A stretch of 37,633 nt of DNA from Bacteroidales bacterium (GCA_012517605.1 JAAYUS010000025.1:1-37633); one strand, 5' to 3'; numbered from the stretch's first letter, positions 1 to 9,863 are shown. Made by a program: numbers and translations. Notes: generated by a model not told the origin, from the sequence alone.

Positions 1-46
1 CCTAAAATTCCGTATAATAAGAAAATCTGAACCAACATATATATAC

Positions 47-3000
47 ATGAACATTGAACTAGTTTTTGAGACCAGCTGGGAAGTTTGTAATAAAGTAGGA
101 GGAATTCACACTGTAATCTCAACAAAGGCGCTGAATTTGGTTAATGAATTTGGTGATAATTATATCCTTATCGGCCCCGATGCCTGGAGAGAGGAAGTTA
201 CAAATCCCGAATTCATTCCTGACGAGAACATGTTCTCGGAATGGAAGATCCTGGCCTCAAACGAGGGACTAAGAGTCAGGACAGGAAGATGGAACATAGC
301 GGGAAAACCCATTGTTTTTCTCATTGATTTTACACCATATTTTGGCCAGCAGAATGAAATATTTGCCAAATTCTGGGAAACATATAAGCTTGACAGCATA
401 ACCGGGCAGTGGGATTATGTTGAACCTGCCCTGTTTGGATATGCGGCAGGCAAAGTGATCGAAAGCTTCACATCATTTTACCACGACCGCCAGAATATAG
501 TTGCACAGTTCCATGAATGGATGACAGGGACGGGCATTCTATATCTCGAAAAATATGTGCCCTGGATTGCAACTTCGTTTACAACGCATGCGACAGTGCT
601 TGGCCGTTGCATTGCCGGAAACAACAGGCCCCTTTACGGCAAAATGAAAGAATATAATCCTGGTCTTGTTGCCCGTGAGTTCAATGTTGTGGCAAAACAA
701 TCGCTCGAGAAATTGTCGGCAATGGAAGCTGATGTTTTTACAACAGTCAGCGAAATAACCTCAAAGGAATGTTCTCATTTTCTGGGAAAAGATGTCGACC
801 TGGTAACTCCCAACGGATTTGAGGATTCTTTTGTCCCTCCTAAGGAGATATTTGAGGAAAAAAGACAAAATGCAAGAATAAAGCTCAGAAAAGTTGCTGA
901 GGCAGTATTGGGTTATGAGCTTCCTGATGATTGCATGTACATTGCAAACAGCGGCAGGTATGAATTCCGCAATAAAGGTGTCGACATATTCATTAATTCG
1001 CTGGGCGAACTTAATAAAAATCAACTGGCAAGACAATGCGTCGCATTTATTCTGATGCCGGCCTATCATAAGGGCCCAAGGCAGGATCTGGTCGAATTTC
1101 TGTATAATAATGGTCCTGTCAACGGGATCGACAAATACCTTACACATTGTCTTCATTATCCGGAAAGCGATCCGGTTTTACAGAGTATTAATACAAACGG
1201 GCTTGGCAACCGCAAGGAAGATATTGTCAAGATTATTTTTGTCCCGTCTTATCTTAACGGTAATGATGGCATCTTCAATTTGTCATATTATGATCTGCTG
1301 ATTGGCTTCGACCTGTCGGTCTTCCCTTCATACTATGAGCCATGGGGATATACTCCGCTGGAAAGCCTCATGTTCTCCATACCGACTGTCACTACCTCCC
1401 TTTCAGGCTTCGGCTTATGGGTGAAGGAATATTTCAGGGATCCGGGGAACGGGATTGCAATAATCGAAAGAACAGATGACAATGAAGCCAACGTTGTCCA
1501 GGAGATCAGAAATTTCATTAATAATTTTATTGGCCTCACCGACGAGGATATCAGACAGGCAAGGATAAAAGCACATGAGATCTCCCGGATAGCCATGTGG
1601 GATAATCTTGTACAGCATTATTTTAAGGCCTACGAGATTGCCCTTGAACAAAGTAAGGTTAGAAGGGAAGAGCCAAGGGAATTTGCACAGTTAATAGAGG
1701 CTCCTGAATTATTGAATATAAGGAAACCTCATCAGATACCTGTCTGGAAGGATATTTATGTTCAGAGCGATGTTCCCGACCGGCTTGGATCATTAAAGGA
1801 AATAGCAAATAACCTCTGGTGGTCGTGGCATTCAGAGGCCGAATCGTTGTTCAGAAGGATGGATCCTTCGCTTTGGGAGGAGGTTCAGCACAATCCAAAA
1901 CTTCTTCTTGAGAAAATAGACTATAAAAGGCAGCTTGTGCTTGAAGATGACGACGAATTTGTTTCAGACCTGCAGAGAGTCTATGGTGAGTTTAAGAGTT
2001 ATCTTGACAGGCCTGATGATAAAGAAAAGCCTGCCGTAGCATATTTCAGCATGGAATTTGGCATTCATCCATGCCTTAAAATATATTCCGGCGGTCTCGG
2101 TATACTTGCCGGCGATTATCTGAAGGAAGCAAGCGACTCAAATTTAACAATTTACGGGATAGGTCTGCTTTACAGGTTTGGTTATTTCAGGCAGAAGCTT
2201 GGGCCAAGAGGAGAACAACTTACTGTTTATGAGGCTGAGGAATTTTCACGCCTGCCTATCCTTCCTGTGAAAGATCATGAAGGGAAACATCTGATTGTTA
2301 GTGTAGTATGGCCGGGCCGGACTGTTAAGATCCGTATCTGGGAAGCAAAGATAGGAAAGGTATCCCTTTATCTTCTCGATACTGATTTTGAGGATAATTC
2401 ACCGGAGGACCGTTCAATAACACATTATCTGTATGGCGGTGATCATGAAAACAGGCTGAAACAGGAGCTTATCCTTGGAATAGGAGGAATAAGGGCAATT
2501 AATGCCCTTGGACTAAAACCGGACCTCTATCATAGCAATGAAGGCCATTCTGCATTTATAAGCCTTGAGCGTTTAAGAAATCTTATTGAAGATCATCATC
2601 TTACTTTTGATCAGGCCTCAGAAGCCGTCAGATCGTCAACACTGTTCACAACACATACTCCAGTACCTGCCGGTCATGATGCTTTTGAAGAAGATCTCCT
2701 TAGAAAATACATATCGCATTATCATTCGCGCCTCAATATCACATGGGATGAGCTTATGGCCCTGGGAAGATGTCCGGGCGAGGCAGACAGAAAATTCAAT
2801 ATGAGCTACCTTGCCACTCATATGTCGCAGGAACTGAATGGTGTGAGCAAGCTCCACGGACAGGTTACGCAGGGATTGTTCAACAAATTGTGGCCCGGAT
2901 ATCTGAAGGAGGAACTCTATATTGGTTACGTTACAAACGGAGTCCATCATCCTACATGGATAGCACCCGAATGGCAGCAGGTTTACAAGGAAATTACAGG

Positions 3001-4270
3001 CACCGTTAATTTCGACCAGACCGACAGGAGCCTGTGGGAAAAACTTTACAGCCTTGATGACAGAAAGATCTATAAAGTAAAAACAGGTCTCAAAAAGAAG
3101 CTTTTTGTCAATATCAGAAAACGGCTGCAGGGGGATATGATTGAAAGACATGTAAGTCCCCGTACCCTTCTGAATATAAGCACTCATCTTAATGAAAAGG
3201 CGCTGACTATCGGATTTGCCCGCAGGTTTGCAACATATAAGAGAGCTTCCCTGCTTTTCAGGGATCTTGACAGGCTCGCAAGGATCGTTAATGATCCCGA
3301 CAGGCCGGTGCAGTTCATTTATGCAGGTAAAGCACATCCTCACGACGGAGGAGGGCAGGACCTTATAAAAAGGGTATTTGAGATTTCCCAGATGCCTCAG
3401 TTTGCAGGGAAGGTGATCTTTCTTGAAAATTATGATATAGAGCTTGCAAAACTGCTTGTTCAGGGTGTTGATATATGGCTGAATACCCCCACCCGCCCAC
3501 TCGAAGCTTCAGGCACAAGCGGTGAAAAGGCTGTGATGAACGGAACCCTCCATTTCAGCGTGCTCGACGGCTGGTGGGTTGAAGGCTATCGTGCTTTCGC
3601 AGGATGGGCCCTTCCCAAAAAACGAACGTTTAACAACCAGGACCTTCAGGATGATGTGGATGCCGAGACAATTTACAATATGCTTGAATATGAAATAACG
3701 CCTGCTTTTTATTCCTACAATCAGGAAGGCATACCTGTTGAATGGATCAGTTATATAAAGAATACGATGGTAAAGATAGCTCCCGAGTTCACGATGAAAA
3801 GGATGCTTGATGATTATATCAACAAATATTATCTGAAGCTGTGGGAGAGAAACAAATATCTCACATCCAACGATTTTGCAATGGCCAGGGAAATTGCGGC
3901 ATGGAAGAAAAACATGAGGGATGAGTGGGATAATATTGAGGTGCTTAATTATCATTTCGAGAGTCCCGATGAAGGGCATTATCATTCCGGGCACGAATAC
4001 AAGGCCGAAATAGCTCTCGATATAAAGAAAATACCAAAAGACAACGTCGGAGTTGAATTTGTTTTTACCTTCCTTAACAAGCAGGGAGAATATGAATTTG
4101 TTGACAGCCAGGAGTTCAAGCTGATAAGCTGCAAAAACGGGAAGTGCCTGTACAGGGCGAACCTGGTGCCTGAAAAAGCTGGCACCTTCTTCTATGGAAT
4201 AAGGATCTATCCAAAGCACAAGGATCTTCCGCACAAACAGGATTTCTACCTTCTCAGATGGATTGATTAA
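47..4270 (+). CDS. Fusion of GT3-type glycogen synthase (N-terminal) and GT35 alpha-glucan phosphorylase (C-terminal), with a short C-terminal beta-rich tail
   Basis: 1407 aa. N-terminus ETSWEVCNKVGGIHTVISTKA and FPSYYEPWGYTPLES (E-x7-E) match eukaryotic-type GT3 glycogen synthase. From about residue 585, LGSLKEIANNLWWSWHSEAE, YFSMEFGIHPCLKIYSGGLGILAGDYLKEASD and EASGTSGEKAVMNGTLHFSVLDGWWVEGY match alpha-glucan phosphorylase with its PLP-Lys region. Confidence 0.93.
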   Translation: MNIELVFETSWEVCNKVGGIHTVISTKALNLVNEFGDNYILIGPDAWREEVTNPEFIPDENMFSEWKILASNEGLRVRTGRWNIAGKPIVFLIDFTPYFGQQNEIFAKFWETYKLDSITGQWDYVEPALFGYAAGKVIESFTSFYHDRQNIVAQFHEWMTGTGILYLEKYVPWIATSFTTHATVLGRCIAGNNRPLYGKMKEYNPGLVAREFNVVAKQSLEKLSAMEADVFTTVSEITSKECSHFLGKDVDLVTPNGFEDSFVPPKEIFEEKRQNARIKLRKVAEAVLGYELPDDCMYIANSGRYEFRNKGVDIFINSLGELNKNQLARQCVAFILMPAYHKGPRQDLVEFLYNNGPVNGIDKYLTHCLHYPESDPVLQSINTNGLGNRKEDIVKIIFVPSYLNGNDGIFNLSYYDLLIGFDLSVFPSYYEPWGYTPLESLMFSIPTVTTSLSGFGLWVKEYFRDPGNGIAIIERTDDNEANVVQEIRNFINNFIGLTDEDIRQARIKAHEISRIAMWDNLVQHYFKAYEIALEQSKVRREEPREFAQLIEAPELLNIRKPHQIPVWKDIYVQSDVPDRLGSLKEIANNLWWSWHSEAESLFRRMDPSLWEEVQHNPKLLLEKIDYKRQLVLEDDDEFVSDLQRVYGEFKSYLDRPDDKEKPAVAYFSMEFGIHPCLKIYSGGLGILAGDYLKEASDSNLTIYGIGLLYRFGYFRQKLGPRGEQLTVYEAEEFSRLPILPVKDHEGKHLIVSVVWPGRTVKIRIWEAKIGKVSLYLLDTDFEDNSPEDRSITHYLYGGDHENRLKQELILGIGGIRAINALGLKPDLYHSNEGHSAFISLERLRNLIEDHHLTFDQASEAVRSSTLFTTHTPVPAGHDAFEEDLLRKYISHYHSRLNITWDELMALGRCPGEADRKFNMSYLATHMSQELNGVSKLHGQVTQGLFNKLWPGYLKEELYIGYVTNGVHHPTWIAPEWQQVYKEITGTVNFDQTDRSLWEKLYSLDDRKIYKVKTGLKKKLFVNIRKRLQGDMIERHVSPRTLLNISTHLNEKALTIGFARRFATYKRASLLFRDLDRLARIVNDPDRPVQFIYAGKAHPHDGGGQDLIKRVFEISQMPQFAGKVIFLENYDIELAKLLVQGVDIWLNTPTRPLEASGTSGEKAVMNGTLHFSVLDGWWVEGYRAFAGWALPKKRTFNNQDLQDDVDAETIYNMLEYEITPAFYSYNQEGIPVEWISYIKNTMVKIAPEFTMKRMLDDYINKYYLKLWERNKYLTSNDFAMAREIAAWKKNMRDEWDNIEVLNYHFESPDEGHYHSGHEYKAEIALDIKKIPKDNVGVEFVFTFLNKQGEYEFVDSQEFKLISCKNGKCLYRANLVPEKAGTFFYGIRIYPKHKDLPHKQDFYLLRWID

Positions 4271-6294
4271 ATATCAATTGCCCTTTTAACCGGCTCTTTT
4301 TTGAGAACGAGGGCACAACGTGCTGGCAGGTATAAATAAAGATAGAAAGGCTGATCGAGTGTCGGCCTTTCTGTTTTTTTGGTCGACATATATACTGTTG
4401 ACCTGTTTATCCTGTCGAAACCTCCGAAAACAGGATCATCACTGTCGAGAATTATTCTGAATTTTCCCTTTATTGGTATTCCATAATCAGTGAATGACCG
4501 TGTCGGGTGGAAATTGAAGACAAATAACAGTTCACCCCTCGAATATGCAATTACCTTGTCAAAATCATTTTCATAGATTTTGGCTACAAAAAGGTCATCG
4601 AGAATTTTATGCTCATGATGCAACCTTATCATGGCATTGTCGAACTTAAGCAGGAATGAATATTTAAGCTCCTCATTCATGGCAAGATGCCACTGACGGC
4701 GTGCATATTTATAGCTCCAGTTGTTTCCTTCGCGCGGGAAATCAATCCATTCAGGATGTCCGAATTCATTTCCCATAAAGTTCAGATAACCTCCTCCTGC
4801 CGTACTGAATGTTATCAGCCTTATCATTTTATGAAGGGCAATGCCTCGGTCGAGGGCAAGGCTGTGATAGGCTTTATTCATCCCGGTGTACATCTCGGCA
4901 TCTATCATCCTGAAAATGAGTGTCTTGTCGCCAACCAGGGCCTGGTCGTGCGATTCGCAGTATGATATTATCCTCTCTTCCGGGCGATGCTGGGTAAGTT
5001 CATGGAACAGCTGACCGACGTTCCAGTTCTCATCAGGGGTATCCTTTACAAGCTTAATCCAGAAATCGGGAACTCCCATCGATAACCTGAAATCAAATCC
5101 AAATCCTCCTCTTGCAGTGTCGCAGGCGATACCGGGCATTCCGCTCATTTCTTCTGCGATTGTAACTGCTTCCGGCCTGTAATCATGGATCATCCTGTTG
5201 GCAAGGTAAAGGTAAACAAGCGCGTCTTCATCCTGTCCGCCGTCAAAATAGTCATCATAGGAGGTAAAGTTCTTTTCAAGACCATGATTGTAATAGATCA
5301 TGCTTGTAACACCGTCAAACCTGAAGCCGTCAAATTTATATTCCTCAAGCCAGTATCTGCAGTTTGAGAGAAGGAAATGCAGGACATTATCCTTCCCGTA
5401 ATCAAAACAAAGCGAATCCCATGCGACATGGTTTCTCCTGCTTCCGGTATGAAAATACTGACCAGGCGTTCCGTCAAAAAGCCCGAGGCCTTCTATGATG
5501 TTTTTTACGGAATGAGAATGAACAAGGTCCATGATAACGCGGATACCTGAGGCATGTGCCTTATCTATGAGTTCCTTAAGGTCTTCGGGTGGGCCGAATC
5601 GCGAAGATGCGGCAAAAAAACTTGACACATGATATCCGAATGACCCATAGAAGGGATGTTCCTGTATTGCCATTAACTGGATCGTATTATAACCCGATTT
5701 TATGATCTGGGGAAGGACATAAGTGGTGAATTCGCGATATGTGCCTGTTTTTTCCTCGGGAGTGGCCATTCCCACGTGAGCCTCATAAATCACAGGTACG
5801 GTTCCGGCCGGCCTGAAATCAGTGACCTTCCACATATATGGTTGTCCGGGATCCCACACCTGTGCCGAGAAAATTTTTGTCGTTTCATCCTGGAAGAGAC
5901 GAGTTGCATAGGAAGGTATCCTTTCCCCTTTTCCCCCCTTCCAGTTGACAGAGAGTTTATACAGGTCGCCGTGTTTTAAGCCTTCAAGCGGGAGTTTTAT
6001 CTCCCAGTCGCCGTATTTGTTTATTCTTGTAAGCCGGCCGCCGGGGGTCTCCTTCCAGTTATTGAACGTTCCCACAAGAAAAATGCTTTCAGCATTAGGG
6101 GCCCATTCCCTGAATACCCACCCGTCATCAGTACGGTGAAGTCCATAGTAAAAATGACCCATTGCAAATTCTGTCAACTTTCCGTTTCCTGCAAGCTGGC
6201 GTTCCTTTGCGATACACTTGTTTATGCGGCCTTCGATTATACCTTTGTACGGATCCAGCCATGGATCAGATAAATAATACTTGTCTTGATTCAT
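4267..6294 (-). CDS. glgB: 1,4-alpha-glucan branching enzyme (GH13 with N-terminal CBM48)
   Basis: 675 aa. FREWAPNAESIFLVGTFNNW (CBM48); VIMDLVHSHS, GFRFDGVTSM, TIAEEMSGMPG and YCESHDQALVGDKT (GH13 motifs). Confidence 0.95.
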   Translation of the reverse strand: MNQDKYYLSDPWLDPYKGIIEGRINKCIAKERQLAGNGKLTEFAMGHFYYGLHRTDDGWVFREWAPNAESIFLVGTFNNWKETPGGRLTRINKYGDWEIKLPLEGLKHGDLYKLSVNWKGGKGERIPSYATRLFQDETTKIFSAQVWDPGQPYMWKVTDFRPAGTVPVIYEAHVGMATPEEKTGTYREFTTYVLPQIIKSGYNTIQLMAIQEHPFYGSFGYHVSSFFAASSRFGPPEDLKELIDKAHASGIRVIMDLVHSHSVKNIIEGLGLFDGTPGQYFHTGSRRNHVAWDSLCFDYGKDNVLHFLLSNCRYWLEEYKFDGFRFDGVTSMIYYNHGLEKNFTSYDDYFDGGQDEDALVYLYLANRMIHDYRPEAVTIAEEMSGMPGIACDTARGGFGFDFRLSMGVPDFWIKLVKDTPDENWNVGQLFHELTQHRPEERIISYCESHDQALVGDKTLIFRMIDAEMYTGMNKAYHSLALDRGIALHKMIRLITFSTAGGGYLNFMGNEFGHPEWIDFPREGNNWSYKYARRQWHLAMNEELKYSFLLKFDNAMIRLHHEHKILDDLFVAKIYENDFDKVIAYSRGELLFVFNFHPTRSFTDYGIPIKGKFRIILDSDDPVFGGFDRINRSTVYMSTKKTERPTLDQPFYLYLYLPARCALVLKKEPVKRAIDI

Positions 6295-6398
6295 GACAAC
6301 AATTTATAGGATAGTTCCATAAAAGTACAAAATCTAAATCACCCGGTAATCAGGTTTTCGCAGGCTTTGTTATTTTTACAGTTCAATGTTAAGGATTC

Positions 6399-7328
6399 AT
6401 GATAATCCATAAAGATTACAGAAATCTGAGGATCCCCGATCCTTTCGTGACCATCGGTGTTTTCGATGGTGTCCATCTTGGGCATCAGGCACTTCTTCGG
6501 CAGCTTGTGGCGGCTGCACGGGAGAAAGGCAGTGAATCGGTGGTTATAACTTTTGATCCGCATCCAAAACATGTTCTCAGCCAGGATAATGAGAACCTGT
6601 TATTCCTGACAACATTGACGGAGAAGGGAAAGCTGCTTGAAAAATTGATGGTTGATCATCTTATTGTTATTAATTTCACAAAAGATCTCGGAAATATTGA
6701 AGCCCGCGATTTCATAAGGGATGTACTTGTTAAAAGCATTGGCATAAAACACCTTCTGGTTGGATACAACAACCAGTTCGGTAAAGCCAGGGGAGGGGAT
6801 ATTTCAAAAATCCGTGAATATGCCAGGGTTTATGGATTTACAGTGGATCAGGCAGAAGGTGTTTCAGGAGAGGAAGGGATAATTAGTTCGACAGCAATCC
6901 GTGAGGCACTTCTTTCAGGAGATCTGGCAAATGCAAATAAATGGCTTGGATACAGCTATCAGGTTACAGGTAAGGTTGTTGAAGGTAAAAAACTGGGCAG
7001 GTCGTTAGGCTTTCCCACGGCAAACATTAAGCCTGATGAAGATCTTAAACTCATACCTGCTAATGGTGTTTATGCAGTTGAGGTATTGATTGAAAATGAA
7101 CTCCGCCAAGGAGTATTAAGCATTGGTTATAACCCGACTGTGGATCCCGGAAGAAAGACCAGGTCGATCGAAGTGAATATTTTTGATTTTGAAGATGACC
7201 TGTATGGCAAATCCGTGACAGTCTTTTTCAGATACAGGCTTCGTGACGAAAAGAGGTTCGAAAACACTGATCAGCTCAGAAAACAGATGGCTCACGACAG
7301 GGATGAAGCACTGAAGCTGCTTGTATGA
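6399..7328 (+). CDS. ribF: Bifunctional riboflavin kinase/FAD synthetase
   Basis: 309 aa. TIGVFDGVHLGHQALL, LLVGYNNQFGKARGG and GRSLGFPTANIKP are RibF motifs. Confidence 0.95.
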   Translation: MIIHKDYRNLRIPDPFVTIGVFDGVHLGHQALLRQLVAAAREKGSESVVITFDPHPKHVLSQDNENLLFLTTLTEKGKLLEKLMVDHLIVINFTKDLGNIEARDFIRDVLVKSIGIKHLLVGYNNQFGKARGGDISKIREYARVYGFTVDQAEGVSGEEGIISSTAIREALLSGDLANANKWLGYSYQVTGKVVEGKKLGRSLGFPTANIKPDEDLKLIPANGVYAVEVLIENELRQGVLSIGYNPTVDPGRKTRSIEVNIFDFEDDLYGKSVTVFFRYRLRDEKRFENTDQLRKQMAHDRDEALKLLV

Positions 7329-7350
7329 ACATAACCTTAAGATTTTTGTT

Positions 7351-7358
7351 TAACTTTG
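7351..7358 (+). promoter_or_regulatory. Bacteroidetes-type -7 element (TAACTTTG) upstream of ahcY
   Basis: Exact match to TAnnTTTG about 25 nt upstream of the likely ATG. No clear -33 TTTG at canonical spacing. Confidence 0.5.
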
Positions 7359-7382
7359 CATCCTGAAAATATAAATGCTTTA

Positions 7383-8801
7383 ATGATGAATGTAATGACA
7401 GTTTCGAAACAATATGCAGTAAAAGATATTTCACTTGCATCCTTCGGAAGGAAGGAGATAGATATAGCAGAGAAAGAGATGCCGGGACTTCTGGCAATAA
7501 GAAAAAAATATTCAGCGGAAAAACCGCTGAAAGGAGCCAGGATAACAGGATCGCTTCATATGACCATTCAGACGGCAGTTTTGATTGAGACACTTGTTGA
7601 ACTGGGAGCTGATGTCAGATGGGCAAGCTGCAATATTTTCTCAACCCAGGATCATGCCGCTGCAGCAATTGCTGAAAGAGGCATTCCCGTCTTTGCATGG
7701 AAGGGGGAAACACTTGAAGAATACTGGTGGTGCACTGCACAGGCACTTTCATTCCCTGATGGAAAGGGCCCCAACCTTATCGTTGACGACGGAGGAGATG
7801 CATCACTTCTTGTGCATCTTGGCTATAAGGCAGAAAAAGACCCGAAGGTACTCGACAAGGAGCCCGGAAGCCATGAAGAAGCTGTCATCTTTAAGACCCT
7901 GAAAGACCTGCTTGTTCAGGAACCAGGTAAATGGCACAGAGCTGTAAGCGAACTTAAGGGAATTTCTGAGGAAACCACGACCGGCGTTCACAGGCTATAT
8001 CAGATGATGGAAAACGGAGAACTGCTTGTTCCCGCCATAAACGTCAACGATTCTGTTACAAAATCGAAGTTTGACAATCTTTACGGTTGCCGCGAATCGC
8101 TGGCTGACGGACTGAAACGGGCCCTGGATGTAATGATCGCAGGAAAGGTCGTTGTTGTATGCGGTTATGGCGATGTGGGGAAAGGATGCGCCAGATCAAT
8201 GCGGGCATACGGTGCAAGGGTCATTGTCACCGAGATTGACCCGATCTGTGCACTGCAGGCTTCCATGGAAGGTTTTGAAGTAAAAACAGTAGAGGACTGC
8301 CTTGATGAAGGAAATATTTATGTAACAGCAACCGGCAACAGGGATATAATTACTCTTGAGCATATGCTTAAGATGAAAGATCAGGCCATTGTATGCAATA
8401 TTGGTCATTTCGATAATGAAATACAGGTGGATAAACTCAATGCTGCACCCGGTACCAGAAAGGTAAATATCAAACCGCAGGTCGATAAATATGTGTTTCC
8501 CGACGGACATGCAATATTCCTGCTCGCTGAAGGACGTCTTGTAAACCTTGGCTGTGCCACAGGCCATCCTTCATTTGTGATGAGCAATTCGTTCAGCAAC
8601 CAGACTTTGGCCCAGATCGAACTCTGGAAGAATACGTACAAGACGGATGTTTACAGACTGCCGAAACAACTTGACGAAGAGGTCGCAAGGCTGCATCTCG
8701 ACCAGCTCGGTGTTAAGCTTACCAGGCTTACAAGCGAACAGGCCGGATACATCGGAGTCAGCCAGGACGGCCCGTTCAAGCCTGATCATTACCGTTATTA
8801 A
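7383..8801 (+). CDS. ahcY: Adenosylhomocysteinase (S-adenosyl-L-homocysteine hydrolase)
   Basis: [36 protein letters not shown] and [28 protein letters not shown]. Start moved from TTG 7356 to ATG 7383 (alternatives 7386 and 7395), because 7356 lies within the -7 element. Confidence 0.95.
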   Translation: MMNVMTVSKQYAVKDISLASFGRKEIDIAEKEMPGLLAIRKKYSAEKPLKGARITGSLHMTIQTAVLIETLVELGADVRWASCNIFSTQDHAAAAIAERGIPVFAWKGETLEEYWWCTAQALSFPDGKGPNLIVDDGGDASLLVHLGYKAEKDPKVLDKEPGSHEEAVIFKTLKDLLVQEPGKWHRAVSELKGISEETTTGVHRLYQMMENGELLVPAINVNDSVTKSKFDNLYGCRESLADGLKRALDVMIAGKVVVVCGYGDVGKGCARSMRAYGARVIVTEIDPICALQASMEGFEVKTVEDCLDEGNIYVTATGNRDIITLEHMLKMKDQAIVCNIGHFDNEIQVDKLNAAPGTRKVNIKPQVDKYVFPDGHAIFLLAEGRLVNLGCATGHPSFVMSNSFSNQTLAQIELWKNTYKTDVYRLPKQLDEEVARLHLDQLGVKLTRLTSEQAGYIGVSQDGPFKPDHYRY

Positions 8802-8822
8802 TAAAAAGAATTGCCGCAACCG

Positions 8823-9302
8823 CTATTGATTCCAGACACGGATGAACCTCTCTCCGTCGAAACTGGTTTTGTAATTCTTCAATGTAAATTTACCAGGGCC
8901 TGAAATAGGAGTCCCATATGTCGACAGTGAATATTTTGTTCCGCATACTGGACATACGGCATAAATGTTGTCCTTGATCTTTATTTTTACAGCCGATCCT
9001 GTTTCTGAGAAATCATAGGGGCAGGTCCTGTCATATGCATAATAGTTATCCGGTCCGCTGAAAATTATTATCCCGTTGTTGCTGAAGCCTGCCGAACGGT
9101 AACCCCAGCTATTAGTGGCGGCATCGACAGTATCAGAGACATTTATTACAGTAAGATTTACGAATTCAGGATCCAGAAGGTCGATCGTGAAATCGACATA
9201 AACATCAGGAATCACATCATTACTGGCTTTTCCGCATGAAATAAGGAAAACAGATGAATGGAAAAACAGAAAAAAAACGATAAGTCCTGAAAATCTTGTC
9301 AT
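8823..9302 (-). CDS. Lipoprotein with a Rieske-like C-terminal domain whose canonical His ligands are substituted
   Basis: 159 aa. Signal peptide and lipobox (FLISC). CPYDF ... CPVCGTKYSLSTYGTPISGPGKFTLKNYKTSFDGERFIRV resembles Rieske boxes I and II, with Tyr and Cys in place of the ligand His residues. Confidence 0.6.
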   Translation of the reverse strand: MTRFSGLIVFFLFFHSSVFLISCGKASNDVIPDVYVDFTIDLLDPEFVNLTVINVSDTVDAATNSWGYRSAGFSNNGIIIFSGPDNYYAYDRTCPYDFSETGSAVKIKIKDNIYAVCPVCGTKYSLSTYGTPISGPGKFTLKNYKTSFDGERFIRVWNQ

Positions 9303-9387
9303 ATAATTCAGCGTTATTAAATTTGAACAAAAATAGTATTAGCCTTAACAATACGGCAATTTAGCAGATTAATATTTAAGCAAGGAG

Positions 9388-9777
9388 ATGATGAAGAGTT
9401 TTCCGGTAAAAAGGGCAATAATACTTCTTATATCTTTCTTTGTTGTACTTAAGATTTGTGATGCTCAGCAATACAAGCGAAGCATAAGGAATCCGGAAAG
9501 ACAGCTTTTTGGAAAATCCCTGAACAACAAAACCGTTAAATACAGGGAATCGAGGGAAGTGGTCAGGGCAAAGAAGAAACAGGCTGCAAACCAGAAAAGG
9601 CTTGATAAGGAATATTATGCTTATGTAAAAAAGCAGCGGAAACATAATATTGACATTCAGTCTCCCGAAGTAAAAGCAAGGATGATTGAAAACAGGAAGG
9701 ATTCAGATCAGAGATTCAGGGATAAAAAGAAAAACATTAAGGAAAAGTCGCGGAAGGCAGGCAGAAAATATGATTAG
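9388..9777 (+). CDS. Hypothetical secreted, highly basic protein
   Basis: 129 aa. N-terminal signal peptide (KRAIILLISFFVVLKICDAQ), then a Lys/Arg-rich, probably helical mature region. AGGAG just upstream of the start. Confidence 0.6.
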   Translation: MMKSFPVKRAIILLISFFVVLKICDAQQYKRSIRNPERQLFGKSLNNKTVKYRESREVVRAKKKQAANQKRLDKEYYAYVKKQRKHNIDIQSPEVKARMIENRKDSDQRFRDKKKNIKEKSRKAGRKYD

Positions 9778-9832
9778 CATCTGAATTTTGACAGATAATT
9801 ACTTGTATTATACCTGTTTTCAGTTCATTTTT

Positions 9833-9863
9833 TTTGTATTTAATCAAAGAAATATTATATTTG
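9833..9863 (+). promoter_or_regulatory. Bacteroidetes sigma-ABfr-type promoter for greA (TTTG-N19-TATATTTG)
   Basis: TTTG at 9833-9836 and TATATTTG at 9856-9863, 19-nt spacer, upstream of the greA ATG at 9925. Confidence 0.7.

Noticed and set aside
2636-3343. 235-aa minus-strand ORF inside the synthase/phosphorylase gene (also 3509-4234, 241 aa)
   Set aside because: Fully antisense to a well-supported CDS, no recognisable motifs, composition typical of a shadow frame.
7329-7382. SAH or SAM riboswitch upstream of ahcY
   Set aside because: The predicted TSS leaves under 25 nt of leader, too short for a known riboswitch.
8196-8567. 123-aa minus-strand ORF inside ahcY
   Set aside because: Antisense to the conserved NAD-binding region of ahcY; shadow frame.
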